Shown here piece after piece: positions 1 to 12,052 of a stretch of 64,000 nucleotides of DNA. The notes below the pieces were generated by a model that did not search any database, was not told the origin of the DNA, and saw only the letters and a program-made list of their open reading frames with translations. Numbering within the stretch: the stretch's first letter is position 1; the number at the start of each line of letters is the position of its first letter. The stretch covers positions 3,782,001 to 3,846,000 of the forward strand of contig NC_015761.1 of the NCBI RefSeq assembly GCF_000252995.1, in the 5' to 3' direction. The position numbers were made by a program, and so were the translations under genes. Origin of the DNA: Salmonella bongori NCTC 12419 (GTDB taxonomy: Bacteria; Pseudomonadota; Gammaproteobacteria; Enterobacterales; Enterobacteriaceae).

Positions 1-94
1 TATTCAAAATGGTGGCGTCTAGCGCCTGCATAAAGAAAGCCATTGCCGCTATCCACGGCAGGCCAGCCATACTTCGCGCTTTTTTGCTGGTCAT
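1..94 (-). CDS. hsrA: HsrA, MFS multidrug-type transporter (N-terminal fragment)
   Basis: Only the first 31 codons lie in the window; the gene runs off the left edge. The minus strand reads MTSKKARSMAGLPWIAAMAF and continues into LDATILN, the conserved start of the DHA2-type major facilitator HsrA (YieO), with the beginning of transmembrane helix 1. The ATG is 11 bases beyond the yieP stop codon and is preceded by an AGGA ribosome site, so yieP and hsrA are very likely co-transcribed. Overproduced HsrA is linked to homocysteine and drug resistance in E. coli. Its substrate cannot be read from this fragment. Confidence 0.85.
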   Translation of the reverse strand, partial: MTSKKARSMAGLPWIAAMAFFMQALDATILN

Positions 95-105
95 TCAATA
101 TCCTG

Positions 106-810
106 TTAGTTATCGGGTCTCTCATTTGGCGCTATTAACAGCGCCTGGCAGGACTGGAAAGCGCGTTCGCCGTCGCTATCTGCGATTGCATCAACAATGG
201 CCTGGTGCAAATCCAGCTTTACCACTTCGTTGTAGGTTATTGAGGTAAAGTAAGTGCGATAAACCGAATGAAATAGCGTAGCAAAAGAGATCAAAAAGGG
301 ATTGGCGCTCATTTCATAGATATGCTCATGCCACGCCATATCGACTTCAATCCAGCGTTCACGCTTAAAATGCTTTTTCAGCGCGACCATCTCTTCCATT
401 AAGGTATTCAGTCTCGCTTTCTGCTCAGGTGTGCCGAGAGTCGCTGCCAGCAGGCAAGCCTGTGGCTCCAGACTAATACGCATCACCAGAAAATGATCCA
501 CCACCTGATGGAAGTTTTCTTCCGTCATCCACCAGGTCAGCAACTCTTGATCCAGGAAGTTCCAGTTTCCCTGGGGCATCACGCGTGTTCCAATGCGAGG
601 GCGAGGTAGTACCATACCTTTAGCCGTCAAGGTTTTTACCGCTTCACGAACCGCCGTTCGACTTACGCCATACTGTTCACCCAGTTCTATTTCGCCGGGA
701 AGAATCGTACCGGGGGCGTAATCACCCTTTAATATTCGCTGCGCCAGCTTCTCAGCCAGAACATAGGATAGATTTTTCTGTGCGGCTAATTGTTGTGCGC
801 TTAACGGCAT
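106..810 (-). CDS. yieP: YieP, GntR/FadR-family transcriptional regulator
   Basis: This 234-residue protein has an N-terminal winged helix of GntR type (about residues 12-78, including PGTILPGEIELGEQYGVSRT, which leads into the recognition helix) and a C-terminal all-helical FCD ligand domain (about residues 95-220, with metal-site-type Asp/His residues such as D157, H161 and a later His). FCD regulators usually sense small carboxylates. The ATG at 810 follows a purine-rich AAGGAAGGACATTC ribosome site. It lies upstream of hsrA on the same strand and diverges from the rRNA operon. Its ligand is not evident from sequence. Confidence 0.9.
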   Translation of the reverse strand: MPLSAQQLAAQKNLSYVLAEKLAQRILKGDYAPGTILPGEIELGEQYGVSRTAVREAVKTLTAKGMVLPRPRIGTRVMPQGNWNFLDQELLTWWMTEENFHQVVDHFLVMRISLEPQACLLAATLGTPEQKARLNTLMEEMVALKKHFKRERWIEVDMAWHEHIYEMSANPFLISFATLFHSVYRTYFTSITYNEVVKLDLHQAIVDAIADSDGERAFQSCQALLIAPNERPDN

Positions 811-940
811 GAATGTCCTTCCTTTCTTTTTCGTTTGGTCATTAGTATGCCACCTGGAAATGTGATTGCGGTTGCAATAACCGCAATTTGCTTATTTTAT
901 GGCACGTTAAGCCCGTCTTTGGTGAAAAAAGAGACATTCG

Positions 941-990
941 GAAAATTATTTTAAATTTCCTCTTGTCAGGCGGAAATAACTCCCTATAAT
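941..990 (+). promoter_or_regulatory. rrn P1 promoter with AT-rich UP element
   Basis: A -35 TTGTCA (963-968) and a perfect -10 TATAAT (985-990) are separated by 16 bases. An A/T-rich UP element (about 941-960) abuts the -35, and the -10 is followed by a GC-rich discriminator (GCGCC), as in all enterobacterial rRNA P1 promoters. Growth-rate and ppGpp/DksA control is expected from this architecture. Fis sites would lie upstream in 811-940; I could not assign them with confidence. Confidence 0.9.
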
Positions 991-1081
991 GCGCCACCAC
1001 TGACACGGAACAACGGCACACAGGCCGCCGGGCCAGCGGGGTTCAGACCAGAACCTCACGGAGAAAAGCGAAAACAAACGC

Positions 1082-1109
1082 TTGACTCTGAAGCGGGAAA
1101 GCGTAATAT
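1082..1109 (+). promoter_or_regulatory. rrn P2 promoter
   Basis: A -35 TTGACT (1082-1087) and a -10 TAATAT (1104-1109), spaced 16 bases, lie about 120 bases downstream of P1. This matches the tandem P1/P2 arrangement of rRNA operons. Confidence 0.85.
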
Positions 1110-1145
1110 GCACACCCCGCGCCGCTGAGAAAAGCGCAGCGGCAC

Positions 1146-1157
1146 TGCTCTTTAACA
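1146..1157 (+). promoter_or_regulatory. boxA antitermination site of the rrn leader
   Basis: TGCTCTTTAACA matches the rrn boxA consensus bound by NusB-NusE. It protects rRNA transcription from Rho. The downstream leader (to 1287) also pairs with sequence after 16S to form the RNase III processing stalk: TTATCAGACAA in the leader matches TTGTCTGATGAA near 2865. Confidence 0.9.
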
Positions 1158-1287
1158 ATTTATCAGACAATCTGTGTGGGCACTCGAAGATACGGATTCT
1201 TAACGTCGCAAGACGAAAAATGAATACCAAGTCTCTGAGTGAACACGTAATTCATTACGAAGTTTAATTCACGAGCATCAAACTTTT

Positions 1288-2829
<1,542 letters not shown>

Positions 2830-2914
2830 CCTGAAAGAAACGGTCTTTGCAGTGCTCACACAGATTGTCTGATGAAAAGTAAAAAGCAAGGCGTCTTGCG
2901 ATTGAGACTTCAGT

Positions 2915-2990
2915 GTCCCCTTCGTCTAGAGGCCCAGGACACCGCCCTTTCACGGCGGTAACAGGGGTTCGAATCCCCTAGGGGACGCCA
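2915..2990 (+). tRNA. gltU: tRNA-Glu (TTC) in the 16S-23S spacer
   Basis: A 76-base cloverleaf: acceptor GTCCCCT/AGGGGAC, anticodon loop CTTTCAC with anticodon TTC (2949-2951), T-loop GGTTCGAATCC and an encoded CCA end. It is the only tRNA in this spacer, which makes this a Glu-type rather than an Ile/Ala-type rrn operon. Confidence 0.98.
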
Positions 2991-3063
2991 CTTGCTGGTT
3001 TGTGAGTGAAAGTCACCGGCCTTAATATCTCAAAACTGACTTACGAGTCACGTTTGAGATATT

Positions 3064-3075
3064 TGCTCTTTAAAA
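3064..3075 (+). promoter_or_regulatory. Second boxA, in the 16S-23S spacer
   Basis: TGCTCTTTAAAA, a boxA-like element before 23S, re-loads the antitermination complex in rrn operons. The rest of the 2991-3172 spacer contributes the 5' side of the 23S processing stalk. Confidence 0.8.
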
Positions 3076-3172
3076 ATCTGGATCAAGCTGAAAATTGAAA
3101 CACAGAACAACGAAAGTTGTTCGTGAGTCTCTCAATTATCGCAATCTGAAGAGAAACATCTTCGGGTTGTGA

Positions 3173-6077
<2,905 letters not shown>

Positions 6078-6143
6078 ACAACGCCGAAGATGTTTTGGCG
6101 GATTGAGAAGACGAACAATTTTCAGCTCAGATTCCGGATTGTA

Positions 6144-6263
6144 GTACGCAATAATTTGCGCAGCAGCAAGGCGGCAAGCGAAGGAAAGGAAGGAGCATAC
6201 TGAAGTATGTGACTGGCTTTACGAGTGCAGCCAACGCCGCTGATGCGATAAAGTATTGCGTAC
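6144..6263 (+). repeat. ERIC-like element inside the 23S-5S spacer
   Basis: The 120-base unit is bounded by a perfect 10-base inverted repeat, GTACGCAATA (6144-6153) and TATTGCGTAC (6254-6263). Its interior matches the ERIC core in order: AGCAAGGCGGCAA, then AGGAGCATACTGAAGTATGTGACTGG, then GTGCAGCCAACGC. It extends the 23S-5S spacer to 200 bases, against roughly 90 remembered for E. coli. It is transcribed within the rRNA precursor and can fold into one long hairpin. Confidence 0.85.
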
Positions 6264-6277
6264 CGAGCACAAGAATT

Positions 6278-6397
6278 TGCCTGGCGGCACTAGCGCGGTG
6301 GTCCCACCTGACCCCATGCCGAACTCAGAAGTGAAACGCCGTAGCGCCGATGGTAGTGTGGGGTCTCCCCATGCGAGAGTAGGGAACTGCCAGGCAT
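6278..6397 (+). rRNA. rrfC: 5S ribosomal RNA
   Basis: The 120-base gene begins TGCCTGGCGGC and ends ACTGCCAGGCAT, with paired ends. Internal conserved sequence includes CCGAACTCAGAAGTGAAACG. It follows 23S after a 200-base spacer carrying the ERIC-like unit. Confidence 0.98.
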
Positions 6398-6452
6398 CAA
6401 ATTGCAGTAACCCGGGGTGACAACCGGCGGTAGTAAAGTAAAAGAATTCGGT

Positions 6453-6529
6453 GGAGCGGTAGTTCAGTTGGTTAGAATACCTGCCTGTCACGCAGGGGGT
6501 CGCGGGTTCGAGTCCCGTCCGTTCCGCCA
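6453..6529 (+). tRNA. aspT: tRNA-Asp (GTC)
   Basis: A 77-base cloverleaf starting GGAGCGGTAG, with anticodon loop CTGTCAC (anticodon GTC), T-loop GGTTCGAGTCC and encoded CCA. It is the first of two tRNAs distal to 5S, as in rrnC of E. coli. Confidence 0.98.
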
Positions 6530-6537
6530 CCCTAATT

Positions 6538-6613
6538 AGGGGCGTAGTTCAATTGGTAGAGCACCGGTCTCCAAAACCGGGTGTTGGGAGTTCGAGTCTC
6601 TCCGCCCCTGCCA
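6538..6613 (+). tRNA. trpT: tRNA-Trp (CCA)
   Basis: A 76-base cloverleaf, AGGGGCG paired with CGCCCCT, anticodon loop TCTCCAAA (anticodon CCA), ending GCCA. It lies eight bases after tRNA-Asp and is the last gene of the rRNA operon. Confidence 0.98.
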
Positions 6614-6618
6614 GAAAT

Positions 6619-6649
6619 AATCCTTAGCAGATGCTAAGGATTTTTTTTT
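6619..6649 (+). terminator. rrn operon terminator
   Basis: A perfect 10-base stem AATCCTTAGC/GCTAAGGATT with a four-base loop is followed by a run of T residues, six bases after the tRNA-Trp CCA end. Confidence 0.93.
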
Positions 6650-6701
6650 ATCTAAAAAACTCCTCGTTACGCAATCATCACCTCCTCTCCTTTTGACATT
6701 T

Positions 6702-7538
6702 TCATTCCTTATCCAGAACCTCTGTTTTTAACAGATCGCGGATAAGTGAATATTTATCACTGTTTTGCAGCCAAATGGCGTACAGCGGCCGTGAAAGTGT
6801 TGCACTATCAGCGACGGTATGTAACCCACCCTTTTCGGTTGCCCAGTTTACCGGAAGCCAGCTACAGCCATTCAATGCGCTAAGCTGCTGCCGGGCGAGC
6901 TCGGCGGAACTGGTCGTTAGTATCGGCACTTCATCTGCTGCAATCAGGCCGGTTTCATGCTGTTGGAAGTCTGGTCCCCACTCCAGCCGTAGATAATTAA
7001 GCTCTGATTTCATACGGGCAGGGCTACTACAATATAGCGCCAGAGTGAACTGTCCTAATAGTTGGCTGCTGAACTCATCCATTTTGGGCGCTTCGGTGGT
7101 GATGAGAAGATCAAGCTGGCGTTCGTGGAGCTGCTTCACCAGCGACTGTCGTTGAGCAATTCTGGCCTCGAATTGCAGGCTGCTTTGCGGTTCCTGGCGT
7201 TGGTATAGCCGACCCAACCAGTCATTAAGCATACACTCCCATAAAGACGCGCTGGCACCGATGGAGAACTCATTATGTCGCGAGGTATGCGCCACCTCTT
7301 TACGTGCCGCCTGCCACGTATTCATCAGTGTTTCTGCATACGGTAACAGTTTTTCTCCAGCTGCGGTTAAACGGATATTGTTTCTGTGCCGCGTAAAGAG
7401 GTTTACGCCCAGCTGATTTTCCAACTGTCTGATACGAAAGCTCACCGCAGATTGCGTCAGATAAAGTGCTTCTGCGGCCCGACCGAAATGTCGTGTCCGG
7501 CTAACTTCCAGGAAAGTTTTTAACAATTCCGTATCCAC
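6702..7538 (-). CDS. hdfR: HdfR, LysR-family regulator (H-NS-dependent flhDC regulator)
   Basis: LysR family: an N-terminal helix-turn-helix (about residues 1-60, with RHFGRAAEALYLTQSAVSFR) and a periplasmic-binding-protein-like effector domain after about residue 90. I chose the GTG at 7538 (278 residues, matching the E. coli length) because a GGAGAG ribosome site sits just upstream; an in-frame GTG at 7550 would add four residues. In E. coli HdfR represses flhDC and is itself repressed by H-NS. It diverges from maoP across a 118-base AT-rich interval. Its inducer is unknown. Confidence 0.92.
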   Translation of the reverse strand: MDTELLKTFLEVSRTRHFGRAAEALYLTQSAVSFRIRQLENQLGVNLFTRHRNNIRLTAAGEKLLPYAETLMNTWQAARKEVAHTSRHNEFSIGASASLWECMLNDWLGRLYQRQEPQSSLQFEARIAQRQSLVKQLHERQLDLLITTEAPKMDEFSSQLLGQFTLALYCSSPARMKSELNYLRLEWGPDFQQHETGLIAADEVPILTTSSAELARQQLSALNGCSWLPVNWATEKGGLHTVADSATLSRPLYAIWLQNSDKYSLIRDLLKTEVLDKE

Positions 7539-7656
7539 TGTGCTCTCCACAAAATTATTTGTCGTTATGATTTAAATGTTTTGTTTTACACTCTGTCAAG
7601 CGTAACTAATACTCCGCGCCATAAATAGCTCAGACAAAGAATTAGGAGCGTGCAGG

Positions 7657-7995
7657 ATGGCGGAAAGCTTTACGACGACTAATCGATATTTTGACAATAA
7701 ACATTATCCACGTGGATTCTCTCGTCATGGTGATTTCACGATTAAAGAGGCACAACTGCTTGAGCTTCATGGTCATGCCTTTAATGATCTGGATCTTGGT
7801 AAGCGTGAGCCTGTTACCGAAGAAGAGAAGCTGTTTGTAGCGGTATGTCGCGGTGAACGCGAGCCAGTAACGGATGCAGAACGTGTCTGGTCTAAGTATA
7901 TGACGCGTATCAAACGTCCAAAACGCTTCCATACCTTGTCCGGTGGCAAGCCGCAGGTTGAAGGCGCAGAAGATTACACTGAAGCTGATGATTAA
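7657..7995 (+). CDS. maoP: MaoP (YifE), Ori macrodomain organisation protein
   Basis: This 112-residue protein begins MAESFTTTNRYFDNKHYPRG and has no membrane segment. It is rich in charged residues, with a repeated EREPVT-type motif: KREPVTEEEK (about 48-57) and EREPVTDAER (about 66-75). In E. coli, MaoP acts with a nearby DNA site maoS to set the Ori macrodomain; I could not identify maoS from memory. The ribosome site is AGGAGCG. It is transcribed divergently from hdfR and converges on comM. Confidence 0.9.
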   Translation: MAESFTTTNRYFDNKHYPRGFSRHGDFTIKEAQLLELHGHAFNDLDLGKREPVTEEEKLFVAVCRGEREPVTDAERVWSKYMTRIKRPKRFHTLSGGKPQVEGAEDYTEADD

Positions 7996-7996
7996 T

Positions 7997-8021
7997 AAAA
8001 AGGGCGTAATGCCCTTTTTTT
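7997..8021. terminator. Bidirectional terminator between maoP and comM
   Basis: AAAAAGGGC-GTAAT-GCCCTTTTTTT is a symmetrical hairpin with A and T runs on both sides. It lies between two convergent genes and overlaps the comM stop codon at its right edge. Confidence 0.85.
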
Positions 8022-9540
8022 ACGCCAGCAATTTTTGTAGGTGAATTAATAGTCTGTCTATCGCTCGATAACTCACCGCTTCCTGTAAATGTTGACGTGT
8101 GATCTCGTCTGCCTGCTCTATATCGGCAATCGTTCTGGCTACCTTTAACAGGCGCTGCCAGGCTCGAATTGATAATCCAAGATGTATCAGCGTATCTTCA
8201 AGCCAGCGAGCATCATCGTGATGTAACGTGCAGTATTTGTGGATCTCTCCACTTTCCAGACGTGCGTTTAACTTATTCTGGCGTTGGTACTGTCGTTCAC
8301 GAGCGGCAATGACCCGCGTTTTTACCGTAGCGCTGTTCTCACCTTTTATAGCGTGCTGGCTAAGAATGCCAGGTGGGGGAAGTGGTATTTCAAGAGACAA
8401 ATCAAACCGATCAAGAAACGGACCTGACAGCTTGTTAAGGTAACGTAGCGTCTGTTCCGGCGAGCAACGATTATGATTTCCCTGATAATGCCCCGTTGGG
8501 CTGGGGTTCATTGCAGCGATTAACTGAAATCTGGCAGGGTACGTAATTTTCGCTCTGGTACGGGACAGGTGAATTTGGCCGGATTCAATCGGTTCACGTA
8601 GTGCATCCAGCGTGCGTCGCTCAAACTCAGGCAATTCATCAAGGAATAAAATTCCGTTGTGCGCCAGCGATATCTCTCCTGGTGCGGGAATTGCGCCGCC
8701 GCCAACCATTGCAGTGAGTGAGGCGCTATGATGGGGTGAGCGAAAAGGTCGCTGTTGCCACTGTTTTTGTAGTGTATTGCAATTAACCAGACTAAGGATC
8801 GCGGCGCTTTCTAACGCCTCTTCATTGCTTAATGGTGGAAGAATACCGCTTAGTCGGCTGGCTAGCATGGTTTTACCCGTGCCTGGAGGGCCTATCAATA
8901 ACAAATTATGTTCGCCTGCCGCAGCGATTTCCAGACCGCGTTTACCCTGTTCCTGGCCTATCACATCACTAAGGTCGGCGATTGCCATAGGTGATGCCAT
9001 ATCCGGGGCTAATGGTCTATCCAGAGGACATTTTCCTTCAAGAAAGGCGCAGACGGTCTGGAGATGATCGGCAATAAAACATCCTTCTTTGCCGATGAGA
9101 CCAACTTCTGCCGCGTTTTCTGTTGCGACAATAATATTTCTGCCGGCTCTGATAGCTTCAGTTGCGCTTGATATCGCGCCAGGAACGCCGCGTAACGCGC
9201 CTGTAAGCGCTAATTCACCTACTAACTCGTAATCCTCAAGATGTGACGCTGTAAGCTGCTCAGAGGCAGCCAGAAGCGCAATTGCAATAGGAAGATCGTA
9301 CCTTCCGCCTTCTTTCGGCAGATCAGCCGGCGCAAGGTTAATGGTTATCTTTTTAGCCGGAAATTCATATCCGCTATTAATGATTGCGCTGCGTACCCGG
9401 TCCCGCGCCTCTTTTACCGTGGTTTCTGGTAGACCAACCATGGTTAACCCCGGTAGCCCATTGCTGATATGCACCTCTATAGTGATAGGCGGCGCATTGA
9501 CACCAAGTGCGGCGCGGGTATGAACAATCGACAATGACAT
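8020..9540 (-). CDS. comM: ComM (YifB), MCM-like AAA+ helicase of the Mg-chelatase-like family
   Basis: 506 residues. The N-terminal Lon-protease-like fold (about 1-170) is followed by an AAA+ module with Walker A GPPGTGKT (217-224), Walker B ILFLDELPEF and a C-terminal lid domain. In naturally transformable bacteria ComM is a hexameric branch-migration helicase that extends heteroduplex. Enterobacteria keep the gene without known natural competence. The gene diverges from the ilv operon across a 350-base regulatory interval. Confidence 0.93.
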   Translation of the reverse strand: MSLSIVHTRAALGVNAPPITIEVHISNGLPGLTMVGLPETTVKEARDRVRSAIINSGYEFPAKKITINLAPADLPKEGGRYDLPIAIALLAASEQLTASHLEDYELVGELALTGALRGVPGAISSATEAIRAGRNIIVATENAAEVGLIGKEGCFIADHLQTVCAFLEGKCPLDRPLAPDMASPMAIADLSDVIGQEQGKRGLEIAAAGEHNLLLIGPPGTGKTMLASRLSGILPPLSNEEALESAAILSLVNCNTLQKQWQQRPFRSPHHSASLTAMVGGGAIPAPGEISLAHNGILFLDELPEFERRTLDALREPIESGQIHLSRTRAKITYPARFQLIAAMNPSPTGHYQGNHNRCSPEQTLRYLNKLSGPFLDRFDLSLEIPLPPPGILSQHAIKGENSATVKTRVIAARERQYQRQNKLNARLESGEIHKYCTLHHDDARWLEDTLIHLGLSIRAWQRLLKVARTIADIEQADEITRQHLQEAVSYRAIDRLLIHLQKLLA

Positions 9541-9814
9541 AATTCCTCCTGTTGCGTGAATTATGCAGAATGCAAGGAGAAATTGGGTTGCTTGTTTTGG
9601 TGTTTTAGATGCTGATTCCTGAATTTTGGCGGCATTTTCATGTAATAAACAGAAATCTGGAAAGGCGCTCGCAGAAGCGAAAAGTAAGAAAGCAGAGAGT
9701 AAAATGCGCCAAAAGGGGAGGCAAAACGTGAATTTTTTTCAGTTTCTGATTTTTCTTATAAAAAACAAAGCAGTTCAAGCAGTTTATCCGTAATGGCATT
9801 AATCATGGGTAAAA

Positions 9815-9850
9815 AATATCTTGTGCTATTAGTGAAATCTATGGTAACTC
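9815..9850 (+). promoter_or_regulatory. Probable ilvGMEDA promoter region
   Basis: The interval 9541-9890 holds no gene. It is strongly A/T-rich at 9725-9785 (a likely IHF or supercoiling-responsive upstream region) and contains TTGTGC (9821-9826) and TATGGT (9840-9845), as at the known E. coli ilv promoter. The 13-base spacing between these two is short, so ATCTTG (9818-9823, 16-base spacing) may be the true -35. The upstream part (9541-9720) shows no recognisable element. Confidence 0.55.
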
Positions 9851-9890
9851 TTTAGGTATTCCTTCGAACAAGATGCAAGAATAGACAAAA

Positions 9891-9989
9891 ATGACAGCCC
9901 TTCTACGAGTGATTAGCCTTGTTGTGATTAGCGTGGTGGTGATTATTATCCCACCGTGCGGGGCTGCACTTGGAAGAGGAAAGGCTTAG
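9891..9989 (+). CDS. ilvL: ilvGMEDA operon leader peptide
   Basis: A 32-residue peptide beginning MTALLRVISLVVISVVVIII. It holds five Ile, six Val and four Leu codons, the amino acids made by the operon. It lies just upstream of a rho-independent attenuator. Ribosome stalling at these codons when charged tRNAs are scarce favours the antiterminator and opens the operon. The sequence is almost identical to the E. coli leader. Confidence 0.97.
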   Translation: MTALLRVISLVVISVVVIIIPPCGAALGRGKA

Positions 9990-10012
9990 AGATCAAGCCT
10001 TAACGAACTAAG

Positions 10013-10045
10013 ACCCCCGCACCGAAAGGTCCGGGGGTTTTTTTT
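10013..10045 (+). terminator. ilv attenuator
   Basis: The stem ACCCCCG/CCGGGGGT, with a loop around ACCGAAAGGT, is followed by TTTTTTTT. It starts 24 bases after the ilvL stop codon. Segments of ilvL overlapping the Ile/Val codons can pair alternatively with the 5' arm. Confidence 0.93.
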
Positions 10046-10075
10046 GGCCTGAAAAACTTAAACAAGGAGCAGATC

Positions 10076-10126
10076 GTGAATAACAGCATAAAATTCTGTT
10101 TCTCCAGATTTAGGACGGGGATGTAA
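10076..10126 (+). CDS. ilvX: IlvX, small protein of the ilv operon
   Basis: A 16-residue ORF with a GTG start, preceded by a good AAGGAGC ribosome site and reading MNNSIKFCFSRFRTGM. It ends two bases before the ilvG start codon, so translation is probably coupled. The same small gene is known in E. coli, where its product is detected but has no assigned function. Confidence 0.85.
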   Translation: MNNSIKFCFSRFRTGM

Positions 10127-10128
10127 CT

Positions 10129-11775
10129 ATGAATGGGGCACAGTGGGTGGTACATGCTTTGCGAGCGCAGGGGGTTAAAACCGTGTTTGGTTATCCTGGC
10201 GGCGCAATTATGCCGGTTTACGATGCGTTGTATGACGGTGGCGTGGAGCATCTGTTGTGCCGGCATGAACAGGGCGCCGTGATAGCGGCGATCGGTTATG
10301 CCCGTTCCACCGGTAAAACTGGTGTTTGTATCGCAACCTCCGGCCCCGGCGCCACTAATCTCATCACCGGTCTGGCAGATGCGTTGTTAGATTCTGTGCC
10401 CGTTGTCGCGATCACCGGCCAGGTTTCCGCTCCGTTCATCGGCACCGATGCGTTTCAGGAAGTGGATGTGTTAGGACTGTCATTGGCATGTACTAAACAC
10501 AGCTTTCTGGTGCAGTCGCTGGCAGATCTGCCCCGCATCATGGCTGAGGCTTTTGAAATCGCCAACTCTGGTCGTCCCGGACCGGTTCTGGTTGATATCC
10601 CTAAAGATATCCAGCTAGCCAGCGGCGATCTGGAGCCATATTTCACGATGGTAGCTAACGAAGCGACCTTTCCCTGTGCCGCAGTTGAGCAGGCGCGTAA
10701 TCTGCTGGCGCAGGCGCAGAAACCGATGCTGTATGTCGGCGGTGGGGTCGGTATGGCGCAGGCGGTTCCGGCGTTGCGTGAATTTATCGCAGTAACGCAA
10801 ATATCCGTCACCTGCACGCTAAAAGGACTGGGTGCTGTTGAAACTGCTTATCCGTATTATCTGGGAATGCTGGGAATGCACGGTACCAAAGCCGCAAATT
10901 ACGCGGTACAGGAATGCGATTTACTGATCGCCGTTGGTGCGCGTTTTGATGATAGGGTGACCGGTAAGCTGAATACGTTTGCGCCGAACGCCAGTGTAAT
11001 TCATATGGATATTGACCCAGCCGAGCTGAACAAATTGCGTCAGACGCATGTAGCCTTACAGGGCGATCTGAATACGCTGCTGCCCGCTTTGCAGCAACCC
11101 TTAGCTATCGATGAATGGCGGCAGCATAATGCTGCAATGCGTGCTGAACACGCCTGGCGCTATGATCATCCCGGCGAAGCTATCTATGCGCCTTTGCTAT
11201 TAAAACAATTATCGGATCGTAAACCGGCGAATAGCGTGGTAACCACGGACGTCGGCCAGCATCAGATGTGGTCAGCCCAGCATATGACTTATACCCGTCC
11301 GGAGAATTTCATCACCTCCAGCGGATTAGGTACCATGGGCTTTGGTTTACCCGCGGCGGTAGGAGCGCAGGTGGCGCGACCGAATGATACCGTTATCTGT
11401 ATCTCCGGTGACGGCTCCTTCATGATGAATGTTCAGGAGTTAGGTACCATAAAACGCAAGCAGTTACCGCTGAAAATAGTTTTACTTGATAACCAGCGTT
11501 TAGGCATGGTTCGACAATGGCAGCAACTGTTTTTCCAGCAACGTTATAGCGAAACCACCCTCACCGATAATCCCGATTTCCTCATGTTAGCCAGCGCCTT
11601 TGGCATTCCTGGCCAACACATTACCCGTAAAGACCAGGTTGAAACGGCACTCGACGCTCTGCTGAACAGTGAGGGCCCCTACCTGCTTCACGTCTCAATC
11701 GACGAACTTGAGAATGTCTGGCCGCTGGTGCCGCCTGGCGCCAGTAACTCTGAAATGCTGGAGAAATTATCATGA
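10129..11775 (+). CDS. ilvG: Acetohydroxyacid synthase II, catalytic subunit (intact)
   Basis: 548 residues, uninterrupted. The first step shared by Ile and Val synthesis: condensation of pyruvate with pyruvate or 2-oxobutyrate. Thiamine-diphosphate fold: N-terminal PYR domain (catalytic Glu in RHEQGAV near residue 47), central FAD domain (with GARFDDRVTG) and C-terminal PP domain (GDGSFMMNVQEL ending about 25 residues later in DNQRLGM). E. coli K-12 has a frameshift here; this copy is full length, so the cell has the valine-resistant isozyme. The stop overlaps the ilvM start (ATGATG). Confidence 0.98.
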   Translation: MNGAQWVVHALRAQGVKTVFGYPGGAIMPVYDALYDGGVEHLLCRHEQGAVIAAIGYARSTGKTGVCIATSGPGATNLITGLADALLDSVPVVAITGQVSAPFIGTDAFQEVDVLGLSLACTKHSFLVQSLADLPRIMAEAFEIANSGRPGPVLVDIPKDIQLASGDLEPYFTMVANEATFPCAAVEQARNLLAQAQKPMLYVGGGVGMAQAVPALREFIAVTQISVTCTLKGLGAVETAYPYYLGMLGMHGTKAANYAVQECDLLIAVGARFDDRVTGKLNTFAPNASVIHMDIDPAELNKLRQTHVALQGDLNTLLPALQQPLAIDEWRQHNAAMRAEHAWRYDHPGEAIYAPLLLKQLSDRKPANSVVTTDVGQHQMWSAQHMTYTRPENFITSSGLGTMGFGLPAAVGAQVARPNDTVICISGDGSFMMNVQELGTIKRKQLPLKIVLLDNQRLGMVRQWQQLFFQQRYSETTLTDNPDFLMLASAFGIPGQHITRKDQVETALDALLNSEGPYLLHVSIDELENVWPLVPPGASNSEMLEKLS

Positions 11776-12035
11776 TGCAACATCAGGTCAATGTATCGGC
11801 GCGCTTTAATCCAGAAACCTTAGAACGTGTTTTACGCGTGGTGCGCCATCGTGGTTTTCAGGTGTGCGCTATGAATATGGAAACTGCGACCGATGCTCAA
11901 AACATAAATATTGAATTGACCGTTGCCAGTCCCCGGTCGGTCGACTTACTGTTTAGTCAGTTAAGTAAACTGGTAGACGTTGCGCATGTCGCGATCTGCC
12001 AAAGCGCTGCCACATCACAACAAATCCGCGCCTGA
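11772..12035 (+). CDS. ilvM: Acetohydroxyacid synthase II, regulatory subunit
   Basis: An 87-residue ACT-domain protein (about residues 3-75) that activates and stabilises IlvG. The start ATG overlaps the ilvG stop by four bases, which suggests translational coupling and equal stoichiometry. The IlvM class is not valine-sensitive, unlike the small subunits IlvN and IlvH. Confidence 0.96.
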   Translation: MMQHQVNVSARFNPETLERVLRVVRHRGFQVCAMNMETATDAQNINIELTVASPRSVDLLFSQLSKLVDVAHVAICQSAATSQQIRA

Positions 12036-12052
12036 GCGCAAAAGGAAGAAAA

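Noticed and set aside
946..1267. Short frames over the rrn promoters and leader
   Set aside because: They cover P1, P2 and boxA; a regulatory explanation is complete.
6219..6530. 103-codon minus-strand frame containing MAERTGLEPATPCVTGRYSN
   Set aside because: This is the well-known spurious product translated across the antisense of tRNA-Asp and 5S rRNA; not a gene.
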